The notes beneath the pieces are model-generated. The model had not been told where the DNA came from, made no database searches, and saw only the letters and a list, made by a program, of their open reading frames with translations. The translations under genes were made by a program, and so were the position numbers. A DNA stretch of 64,000 nucleotides, from the NCBI GenBank assembly GCA_905214225.1, contig CAJMLL010000001.1, positions 1-64,000 of the forward strand, read 5' to 3'. Position 1 is the first letter of the stretch. Every line of letters starts with the position of its first letter. Shown here in pieces: positions 17,261 to 24,299 of this stretch. This stretch comes from an uncultured bacterium (GTDB lineage: Bacteria; Bacillota; Clostridia; Peptostreptococcales; Anaerovoracaceae).

Positions 17261-18592
17261 ATGAAAGTATATTTTGATACTCTGGGATGTCTGAAGAATT
17301 TCAATGACTCGGACATGGCCATGGGCATTCTGGAAAAGCGGGGCCATCACATCGTTCATTCGCCTGAGGAGGCGGATGCGATTGTGGTGAATACCTGCGG
17401 TTTCATTGATGACGCGAAAAAGGAATCCATCGGGGAAATCTTCGATATGGCTGCATATAAGGAGCAGGGAAAGAAGCTGATTGTCTCCGGATGCCTGGTG
17501 CAGCGCTATTCTGAGGAACTGTTTAAGGAGATTCCAGAAGCGGACGGATTTATCGGGGTCAACGATTATGAGAAGCTGCCGGAACTTCTGGATCAGCTGC
17601 AGAAGGATGGAAACCGCTTCCGAAAAGTTGATGAAATGGAGAAAGGTGCGCTGGAGGAAGAAAACCGCTGCCGGAAGATCCCGGAGACGGTTTACAGCAC
17701 ATCGATCCGCATTGCGGAGGGCTGCAATAACCGCTGCACCTACTGCATTATCCCTGCGATCAGAGGTCCGTACAGAAGCCGCTCTATGGAAAGTATCGTT
17801 GAGGAGGCTGAAAGGCTTGCGGACGCAGGCTGCAGGGAACTCAATGTCATCGCTCAGGACACCAGCTATTATGGAAAAGACCTGTACGGAAAGCCGATGC
17901 TCGCCCAGCTCCTTCATAAACTGGCGGAAATCGACGGAATCCAGTGGATCCGCATTCTCTACTGCTATGAGGAGAATATCACAGATGAGCTGATTCAGAC
18001 CATGGCGGAGGAGCCGAAGATCTGCCACTATATCGACATTCCTCTTCAGCACAGCAACGATAAGGTCCTGAAGGAGATGAACAGAAGATCGACTCAGGAA
18101 TCCATCAGAAATACCATCCGAAAACTCCGCGAAGCCATGCCGGACATCTGCATCCGGACGACCATGATCGTGGGATTTCCGGGTGAGACGGATGAGGAAT
18201 TCGCTGATCTGATGGCCTTTATCCGCGAGATCCGCTTCAGCAGACTGGGCGCCTTCACCTATTCACAGGAGGAGGGAACACCGGCGGCTGAGCGAAAGGA
18301 TCAGATTCCGGAAGACGTGAAGAAGGAGCGTCTCGATGCCCTGATGATGGAGCAGATGCAGATTTCCAATGAAGAAAACCAGAAGCTTGTGGGAAAGACT
18401 ATGGATGTGATGGTGGATGATCAGGACGAGGAAGGCGCCTACATCGGAAGAACTGCCTATGACGCCCCGGAAATCGACAATTCCGTGATTTTCACCTCTT
18501 CAAAGGACCATAAGCCGGGAGATATCGTGAAGGTGCGCATCGATGCCGCCTTTGACTACGACCTGCAGGGCGCGGAAGTGGAAGCAGAATAG
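17261..18592 (+). CDS. rimO: Ribosomal protein S12 methylthiotransferase RimO
   Basis: A 443-residue radical-SAM enzyme with two 4Fe-4S clusters that methylthiolates an aspartate of S12. The N-terminal UPF0004 domain has TLGC (C10), VNTCGF and SGCLVQ. The radical-SAM site is EGCNNRCTYC (C155, C159, C162); a TRAM domain closes the protein. The RimO-specific NVIAQDTSYYGKDLYG and RILYCYEE separate it from MiaB. The start at 17261 follows AAGAGAGG and matches the family; an in-frame ATG at 17177 also has a GGGGAAG site and would add 28 unrelated residues, so it remains possible. Confidence 0.93.
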   Translation: MKVYFDTLGCLKNFNDSDMAMGILEKRGHHIVHSPEEADAIVVNTCGFIDDAKKESIGEIFDMAAYKEQGKKLIVSGCLVQRYSEELFKEIPEADGFIGVNDYEKLPELLDQLQKDGNRFRKVDEMEKGALEEENRCRKIPETVYSTSIRIAEGCNNRCTYCIIPAIRGPYRSRSMESIVEEAERLADAGCRELNVIAQDTSYYGKDLYGKPMLAQLLHKLAEIDGIQWIRILYCYEENITDELIQTMAEEPKICHYIDIPLQHSNDKVLKEMNRRSTQESIRNTIRKLREAMPDICIRTTMIVGFPGETDEEFADLMAFIREIRFSRLGAFTYSQEEGTPAAERKDQIPEDVKKERLDALMMEQMQISNEENQKLVGKTMDVMVDDQDEEGAYIGRTAYDAPEIDNSVIFTSSKDHKPGDIVKVRIDAAFDYDLQGAEVEAE

Positions 18593-18601
18593 AAAATATC
18601 C

Positions 18602-18634
18602 GCCTGAAAATTCACGAGTTCAGGCCTATTTAAT
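18602..18634 (+). terminator. Weak hairpin/terminator after rimO
   Basis: GCCTGAA (18602-18608) pairs with TTCAGGC (18619-18625), followed only by CTATTTAAT. It may attenuate transcription into pgsA rather than end it. Confidence 0.4.
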
Positions 18635-18676
18635 ACAGAACATGTCTTCAAAGGTAAATAACAGGAGGAAATGAAT

Positions 18677-19222
18677 ATGAATTTACCTAATAAACTTACG
18701 ATCCTGCGAGTCATTGCGGTTCCGTTTTTTATCGTGTGTTATCTGAAGGGCTTTTTTGCCGCAGCGCTGATTATTTTCTGCCTGGCATCGCTGACGGACA
18801 TGCTGGATGGAAAGATCGCAAGAGCGAGAAATCTGGTGACAAACTTCGGAAAGATCATGGACCCGCTTGCCGACAAGGTTCTCTGCTACTCTGCTTTTTG
18901 TCTGATGATCGGCGACCGGACCATGCCGGCATGGATGCTGATTGTGATTCTGGCAAGGGAATTCACCATTGCGGGAATGCGTACGGTAGCGGCTTCCGAG
19001 GGCCAAGTCATCGCGGCGGCCATGAGCGGAAAGATCAAGACCGTTCTTCAGATGTTCGCGATCATTTTCCTGATCCTGATGCAGGCGCTGACGAAGTTCA
19101 GCTTCTATCCGCAGATCCGCATCTTTGCTTACATCCTGCTGTATGCATCACTGGTCATGACGGTTTACTCCGGAATCGAGTATGTCGTAAAGAACATTAA
19201 CGTATTTAAGGAATCCAATTAG
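18677..19222 (+). CDS. pgsA: CDP-diacylglycerol--glycerol-3-phosphate 3-phosphatidyltransferase
   Basis: A 181-residue integral membrane enzyme making phosphatidylglycerol phosphate. The CDP-alcohol phosphotransferase motif is complete: TDMLDGKIARARN then GKIMDPLADKV (about residues 36-66). Several hydrophobic helices follow. The start at 18677 lies 8 bases after AGGAGG; the ATG at 18671 is only 2 bases from it and is unlikely. The order rimO-pgsA-cinA-recA is a common Firmicutes arrangement. Confidence 0.95.
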   Translation: MNLPNKLTILRVIAVPFFIVCYLKGFFAAALIIFCLASLTDMLDGKIARARNLVTNFGKIMDPLADKVLCYSAFCLMIGDRTMPAWMLIVILAREFTIAGMRTVAASEGQVIAAAMSGKIKTVLQMFAIIFLILMQALTKFSFYPQIRIFAYILLYASLVMTVYSGIEYVVKNINVFKESN

Positions 19223-19242
19223 TAAGTATAATATTTAAAGGA

Positions 19243-19276
19243 GACCGGAGTAATCCGGTCTTCTTTATCTCTTTTT
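19243..19276 (+). terminator. Probable weak terminator between pgsA and cinA
   Basis: GACCGGA (19243-19249) pairs with TCCGGTC (19254-19260) around GTAA; a discontinuous T-rich tract (TTCTTTATCTCTTTTT) follows. Confidence 0.55.
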
Positions 19277-19320
19277 ATGTCAAAAGAGAAATTTCAAGGG
19301 GAAGAAAGAAGGGAATACAA

Positions 19321-20595
19321 TTGAAAAGCGCAATTATCAGTGTGGGTACGGAGCTTCTGATGGGTCAGGTTACCGATACAAACGCCGTTTACCTGTCGCA
19401 GCAGCTGAACGCCATGGGCGTGGATGTCATGTACCGCTATACCGTCGGAGATAATGACGGAAGACTGTCGGAAGTCCTGGATCTGGCTTTAAAGGACTGT
19501 GGTCTGGTCATCACGACAGGAGGCCTTGGACCTACAGAAGATGATATGACCAAGGAAACCGTAACGAAGTACATGGGAGATGTTCTGGAGGAGCACCAGC
19601 CTTCCAAGGAAGCTCTGATGAAGATGGCAGAAGAACGTCACCATAAATTTACAGAAAACAACATGAAGCAGACGCTGATGCCGACGAGAGCGGAAGTGTT
19701 CGATACGGACGCGGGAACGGCGCCGGGATTTGCGCTTTCGAATGATGCCGGAAAGACCATCGTCTGCCTGCCTGGACCTCCGCGTGAGATGAAGCGCATG
19801 TTCGAGCGCCGAGTCCGCCCATGGCTTGCGCCGAAGACCGACTGCGTCATTGCCTACCAGACTCTTCGGATTTTCGGAAAGGGTGAATCCCTTGTGGAAA
19901 CGGAAATTCTGGATCTGATTGATGCTCAGACAGATCCGACCATCGCCACCTATGCACAGGAGGGAGAATGCTCTGTCCGTGTTGCGTCAAAGAGAAAGAC
20001 GCTTAAGGAAGCAGAAGATGCCTGCCATGAGGTGAGCGATCAGATCAGAAAGCGTGTCGGCGACTATATTTACAGCGATGACGGACGTTCGCTTCCGGAA
20101 GTTGTCGGAGAAAAACTTCTGAAAGACAAGATCACGATTTCCTGCGCGGAATCCTGCACCGGCGGAATGTTCGCGGCATATCTTACGGATATTCCGGGAA
20201 TCTCAGAGGTGTTTGAACGTGGAATCGTCACCTACACAGAGCGGGCGAAGATGGAAGAACTGGGGGTCAGTGAAAAGACAATTGCAGAAAAAACAGTCGT
20301 CAGCCCGGAAGTTGCGGCCCAGATGGCGGAGGGCCTTCAGAAAAAGACCGGAAGCGATGTCTGTGTGTCTGTTACCGGTATTGCGGGACCTTCCGGCGGG
20401 ACACCAGAAAAGCCGGTGGGCCTGATCTATGTCGGATGCAGATATAAGGGGGTGACCGTGGTAAAGAAACTCCTGACTCTGAATATGAGCAGAAGCTGGA
20501 ACAGAAGATATGCGGTCCTGAGCATGTTTGACACCATCAACCGCATGCTGGACGGAAGAGCGGTTCCCGGGAGCGATCATTCAGAAGTTCTGTAA
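19321..20595 (+). CDS. cinA: CinA family protein (competence/damage-inducible)
   Basis: A 424-residue two-domain protein: an N-terminal MoCF-like domain (TGGLGPTEDDMTKET, about 60-75) and a C-terminal nicotinamide-nucleotide amidohydrolase domain (SCAESCTGG near residue 277, VTGIAGPSGGTPEKPVG). Family members process damaged pyridine nucleotides, and cinA often precedes recA as here. The TTG start follows GGGAAGAAAGAAGGG. There are 130 bases to recA, which has its own promoter. Confidence 0.93.
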   Translation: MKSAIISVGTELLMGQVTDTNAVYLSQQLNAMGVDVMYRYTVGDNDGRLSEVLDLALKDCGLVITTGGLGPTEDDMTKETVTKYMGDVLEEHQPSKEALMKMAEERHHKFTENNMKQTLMPTRAEVFDTDAGTAPGFALSNDAGKTIVCLPGPPREMKRMFERRVRPWLAPKTDCVIAYQTLRIFGKGESLVETEILDLIDAQTDPTIATYAQEGECSVRVASKRKTLKEAEDACHEVSDQIRKRVGDYIYSDDGRSLPEVVGEKLLKDKITISCAESCTGGMFAAYLTDIPGISEVFERGIVTYTERAKMEELGVSEKTIAEKTVVSPEVAAQMAEGLQKKTGSDVCVSVTGIAGPSGGTPEKPVGLIYVGCRYKGVTVVKKLLTLNMSRSWNRRYAVLSMFDTINRMLDGRAVPGSDHSEVL

Positions 20596-20657
20596 GATTG
20601 ACTTTGCAGGATACTTATGTTAGCTTTGAGATACCATATATTTCCAAATTTATCCGC

Positions 20658-20685
20658 TTGACTAATTTTTAAAATATAGTAGAAT
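20658..20685 (+). promoter_or_regulatory. recA promoter
   Basis: TTGACT (20658-20663) and TAGAAT (20680-20685) with a 16-base spacer. The LexA box begins about nine bases downstream. Confidence 0.65.
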
Positions 20686-20693
20686 GGACGTAT

Positions 20694-20707
20694 AGAACAG
20701 ATGTTCG
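20694..20707. promoter_or_regulatory. LexA operator (SOS box)
   Basis: GAACAGATGTTC (20695-20706) exactly fits the Gram-positive LexA consensus GAAC-N4-GTTC and lies just after the recA -10 element. LexA bound here would block transcription until RecA filaments trigger LexA self-cleavage. No lexA gene is in the window. Confidence 0.8.
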
Positions 20708-20725
20708 TTTATACGGAGGTTGAGC

Positions 20726-21865
20726 ATGGCAAAGAAAGCTGCGGCTGACGGCCGCGAAAAAGCGCTGGATGAAGCGCTGAAGAAGATACAGAAACAGTTC
20801 GGACAGGGCGCGATCATGAAGATGGGCGATGCGGCAGGCATGAATATCGAGACCATCTCCACAGGATCCATCAGTCTGGACCTGGCTACCGGCGTGGGCG
20901 GTGTTCCGCGCGGGAGAATTATTGAGATATACGGACCGGAATCATCCGGTAAGACGACCCTGGCCCTTCACATCGTTGCGGAAGCACAGAAAGCCGGCGG
21001 AAAAGCGGCCTTTATCGATGCAGAGCATGCGCTGGATCCGGTTTACGCAAAGAACCTGGGTGTACAGATTGATGAACTTCTGGTTTCCCAGCCGGATACC
21101 GGAGAGCAGGGATTGGAAATCTGCGATATGCTGGCAAGCAGCGGCGCGATTGACGTAATCGTTGTCGATTCTGTTGCGGCGCTGGTTCCAAAGGCAGAAA
21201 TTCAGGGAGAGATGGGAGATTCTCATGTGGGACTTCAGGCCCGCCTGATGTCCCAGGCCTTGAGAAAACTGACCGGAACCGTCAATAAGTCGAATACCTG
21301 CGTGGTATTCATCAACCAGCTGCGTGAAAAGGTCGGTGTAATGTTCGGAAGTCCGGAGACGACTACCGGAGGAAGAGCGCTGAAGTTCTACTCGACGATG
21401 CGTTTTGACGTCAGAAGAATCGAGACCATCAAGCAGGGCGATCAGATGCTGGGAAACCGCACCCGGGTAAAGATCGTAAAGAATAAGGTTGCGCCGCCGT
21501 TTAAGAAGGCGGAGTTCGATATCATGTATGGAAAAGGAATTTCCAGATCCGGCGATATCCTGGACTGCGCAGTAGACGCAGACATCGTAAAGAAGGCCGG
21601 CTCCTGGTACAGCTATAACGGTGAGAGAATCGGCCAGGGACGCGAAAATGTAAAGAAGTATCTGGAAGAGCACACTGATTTAATGGATGAAATCCAGCAG
21701 AAGCTGATGGAGCAGCTGAAAACACCGGAAGAAGAACTGAACGGTGAAAAGACGGAAGCGCAGAATCCGGATGGTCCGCAGGCATCTCCTGCAGAAACAG
21801 GGGACGCGGCAGATGATGCTGAGGATGAAATCATCGCGGATGAAGACGGCGTAATCGTAGAGTAG
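20726..21865 (+). CDS. recA: Recombinase RecA
   Basis: A 379-residue recombinase that forms filaments on single-stranded DNA, drives strand exchange and activates LexA cleavage. Walker [10 protein letters not shown] lies at about 68-76, [13 protein letters not shown] and [14 protein letters not shown] in the expected order. The C-terminal tail is acidic and rich in Ala, Glu and Asp (about 325-379), longer than in E. coli. The start at 20726 follows ACGGAGG. Confidence 0.98.
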   Translation: MAKKAAADGREKALDEALKKIQKQFGQGAIMKMGDAAGMNIETISTGSISLDLATGVGGVPRGRIIEIYGPESSGKTTLALHIVAEAQKAGGKAAFIDAEHALDPVYAKNLGVQIDELLVSQPDTGEQGLEICDMLASSGAIDVIVVDSVAALVPKAEIQGEMGDSHVGLQARLMSQALRKLTGTVNKSNTCVVFINQLREKVGVMFGSPETTTGGRALKFYSTMRFDVRRIETIKQGDQMLGNRTRVKIVKNKVAPPFKKAEFDIMYGKGISRSGDILDCAVDADIVKKAGSWYSYNGERIGQGRENVKKYLEEHTDLMDEIQQKLMEQLKTPEEELNGEKTEAQNPDGPQASPAETGDAADDAEDEIIADEDGVIVE

Positions 21866-21999
21866 GAGAATTTCCTGGAATCTGCCTTTTTTAAAGAGGG
21901 GAAACAGATACATCCATCCTGACGGAGACATTCGTTTAAACCGGCCTGCTCACAAGGTACAGCTGCAGAAATAAAATTTCGAAGATCTCGATTTTATCA

Positions 22000-22028
22000 T
22001 TGACAATGCGGAAAACACATGCTATCCT
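22000..22028 (+). promoter_or_regulatory. Promoter of the rplU-rpmA unit
   Basis: Perfect TTGACA (22000-22005) and TATCCT (22023-22028) with a 17-base spacer. About 80 bases of leader RNA follow before L21. Confidence 0.7.
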
Positions 22029-22035
22029 AACAGAG

Positions 22036-22112
22036 TTAGACCGCACGGTAAGGGTTTAAATGTGTGCCGATGCGGCGCACTACCTGAAAAGGCGAGACTG
22101 GAAAGAGGAGGT
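22036..22112 (+). ncRNA. Probable ribosomal protein leader (L21-leader type)
   Basis: The 5' UTR before rplU folds with GGTA (22047-22050) pairing TACC (22081-22084). Inside it GTGTGCC (22062-22068) pairs with GGCGCAC (22074-22080). L21 leaders, which let excess protein repress its own operon, are common at this place in Firmicutes. I assign it by position and fold only; no covariance model was run. Confidence 0.5.
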
Positions 22113-22117
22113 AACAT

Positions 22118-22582
22118 ATGTACGCAGTAATCGAGACTGGCGGAAAGCAGTACAGAGTTCAGGAGGGAGATATCCTGGACGTTGAAAAGCTGGGCGTTGA
22201 GGCCGGTGAAAAGGTTGAGTTCGATAAGGTCCTGGTTCTGAGCGATGACAACGGCATGAAGGTCGGCACACCGTATATCGATGGTGCAAAGGTCGAGGCT
22301 GAGGTTGTTGAGAACGGCAGAGCTAAGAAGGTTATCGTATTTAAGTATAAGCCGAAGAAAGACTCTAAGAAAAAGCAGGGTCACAGACAGGCTTACACAA
22401 GAGTAGAGATCAAGTCTCTCGGCGGAGCATCTGCAGCACCTGCAGCAAAGGCTGAGAAGAAGGTTTCCTCATCCATGAAGAAGGATGAGCTGATTGCTTA
22501 CGCAAAAGAGCATAACATCGACATCGATGAGAAAGCTACAAAGAGCGTCATCATCGAGACGATTGAAAATGCAGAGAAATAG
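22118..22582 (+). CDS. rplU: Ribosomal protein L21 with C-terminal helical extension
   Basis: A 154-residue 50S protein; the L21 fold ([14 protein letters not shown] to [10 protein letters not shown]) ends near residue 105, where most L21 proteins stop. An Ala/Lys linker then leads to [20 protein letters not shown] and a further helix, resembling a SAP/HeH or Rho-N-type nucleic-acid-binding motif. The ribosome site is AAAGAGGAGG. It is followed after 33 bases by rpmA; the intervening prp (ysxB) gene found in most Firmicutes is missing. Confidence 0.93.
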   Translation: MYAVIETGGKQYRVQEGDILDVEKLGVEAGEKVEFDKVLVLSDDNGMKVGTPYIDGAKVEAEVVENGRAKKVIVFKYKPKKDSKKKQGHRQAYTRVEIKSLGGASAAPAAKAEKKVSSSMKKDELIAYAKEHNIDIDEKATKSVIIETIENAEK

Positions 22583-22615
22583 TTGATTGTCATTCAGTTA
22601 GGAGGTGTCTGATCC

Positions 22616-22876
22616 ATGTCAAGTAAAAAGGGAGTAGGAAGTTCCAAGAACGGCCGTGAGTCCGAGTCCAAACGTTTGGGCTGCAAGGCTGGTGACGGTC
22701 AGTTCGTATCTGCAGGAAGCATCCTCGTTAGACAGAGAGGTACACATCTGCATCCTGGAATCAATGTAGGAATCGGCGGAGATGATACATTGTTTGCCAA
22801 GATCGACGGAGCGGTTAAGTTTGAGAGAAAGGGCCGCGACAAGAAGCAGGTAAGTGTTTACCCGAAGGAAGCTTAA
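22616..22876 (+). CDS. rpmA: Ribosomal protein L27 without the cleavable N-extension
   Basis: An 86-residue 50S protein near the peptidyl-transferase centre. It begins [22 protein letters not shown]. In most Firmicutes L27 carries about nine extra residues (MLxxxLQxFA type) removed by the protease Prp; here the start codon lies directly before the mature sequence. AGGAGG sits ten bases upstream and supports this start. The missing Prp gene between rplU and rpmA agrees with that. Confidence 0.96.
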   Translation: MSSKKGVGSSKNGRESESKRLGCKAGDGQFVSAGSILVRQRGTHLHPGINVGIGGDDTLFAKIDGAVKFERKGRDKKQVSVYPKEA

Positions 22877-22891
22877 TTAACGATAAGTACC

Positions 22892-22929
22892 AAGCCCCCT
22901 ACAGCATGTAGGGGGCTTGCTGTTTCTAA
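22892..22929 (+). terminator. Hairpin terminator/attenuator between rpmA and obg
   Basis: AAGCCCCCTACA (22892-22903) pairs with TGTAGGGGGCTT (22907-22918), a perfect 12-bp stem with a 3-base loop. Only a weak T-tract (GCTGTTTCT) follows, so partial read-through into obg is likely. Confidence 0.65.
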
Positions 22930-22959
22930 ACGGGAAGAAAACTGGAGGCGGAAGATAAT

Positions 22960-24261
22960 ATGTTCGTAGACAGAGCGAAAATCACAATTGTATCAGGTAA
23001 AGGCGGTAACGGTGCTGTATCTTTCCGCAGAGAGCCATTCGTCCCGGAGGGAGGTCCGGACGGAGGCGACGGCGGAAAAGGCGGCGATGTCATCATCCAG
23101 GCGGACAGCGGGCTGCGCACCCTGATGGACTTTAAATACAAGAAGAAATATACGGCGGAAAACGGTCAGGACGGGATGAGAAAGAAACGTTTCGGAAAAG
23201 CCGGACAGGATCTGATCATCCGTGTTCCGCAGGGAACCGTCGTCATCGACCAGGAAACCGGCCTGATCATGAAAGACCTGACGGAGCCGGGAGAATCGTT
23301 TGTTGCTGCAAAGGGCGGTAAAGGCGGAAAGGGAAATGTTCATTATAAGAACTCTGTCCGTCAGGCGCCGAATTTTGCAGAGGCCGGTGATCCGGGGAGA
23401 GAAAGGGTCATCCTGCTGGAACTGAAGATGATCGCGGATGTCGGTCTGGTCGGATTCCCGAACGTGGGAAAATCCAGTCTGCTTGCAGCTGCGACCCATA
23501 CTTCCCCGAAAATCGGAAATTATCATTTTACAACACTGACGCCGAATCTGGGCGTTGTAAAGTTCCCGCAGACGAGCTTCGTTATGGCGGATGTCGCGGG
23601 AATTATCGAAGGTGCCCATGAAGGCCTGGGTCTTGGACTGGAGTTCCTCAAGCATATTGAGAGAACCAAAGTTCTGATTCATGTTGTCGATGTTTCCGGC
23701 AGTGAAGGAAGAGATCCGCTCGAAGACTTCGAGAAAATCATGAAAGAGCTGGAAGAATACGGCCATGGCATTATGAAGAAGCCGATGCTTGTCGCGGCGA
23801 ATAAGATTGACCTTCTCGGAGGGGAAGACAGCGAAGAATATCTGAAATTCAAGGATGCTGTGGAAAAACAGGGTTATCCGGTTTATCCGCTTTCCGCGCC
23901 GATTCACTACGGCCTGAAAGAACTGATGCAGGCTGCACTGAATAAGGTAAACGAAGTCAATGCCAATCCGCCGGAAATCGACGACCGCGAGTATTTCGAC
24001 TTTGAAAAGGACGACCATGACCCGGATTACCGAGTTGTCAAGGTGTATAAAGACGGAAATGTGTATGTCGCAGAGGGAAAGCAGCTGAGCAAGATCTTCA
24101 ACTCGACCAACTTCAACGATTTCGGCTCTCTCCGTTATCTGTATAAGTACGTGGAAAACAGCGGCGCCATCCGTAAGATGAAGGAAATGGGACTTGAAGA
24201 AGGCGATACCATCCGGATTGAGGATTATGAGTTCGAATACGAGGAAGAGTTTCAGGAGTAG
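22960..24261 (+). CDS. obgE: Obg family GTPase CgtA
   Basis: A 433-residue GTPase for late 50S assembly and stress signalling. It has the glycine-rich Obg fold (about 1-158), the G domain with GFPNVGKSS, DVAGIIEGA and ANKIDL, and a C-terminal OCT domain (about 345-430). TGGAGG precedes the start. It shares the ribosome-associated L21-L27-Obg cluster typical of bacteria. Confidence 0.97.
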   Translation: MFVDRAKITIVSGKGGNGAVSFRREPFVPEGGPDGGDGGKGGDVIIQADSGLRTLMDFKYKKKYTAENGQDGMRKKRFGKAGQDLIIRVPQGTVVIDQETGLIMKDLTEPGESFVAAKGGKGGKGNVHYKNSVRQAPNFAEAGDPGRERVILLELKMIADVGLVGFPNVGKSSLLAAATHTSPKIGNYHFTTLTPNLGVVKFPQTSFVMADVAGIIEGAHEGLGLGLEFLKHIERTKVLIHVVDVSGSEGRDPLEDFEKIMKELEEYGHGIMKKPMLVAANKIDLLGGEDSEEYLKFKDAVEKQGYPVYPLSAPIHYGLKELMQAALNKVNEVNANPPEIDDREYFDFEKDDHDPDYRVVKVYKDGNVYVAEGKQLSKIFNSTNFNDFGSLRYLYKYVENSGAIRKMKEMGLEEGDTIRIEDYEFEYEEEFQE

Positions 24262-24299
24262 CAGCCGATAATTTTCGCATCGAGGAGCAGCAGAATACT

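Noticed and set aside
22118-22876. Possible hidden prp gene between rplU and rpmA
   Set aside because: Only 33 bases separate the two genes, and these hold the rpmA ribosome site.
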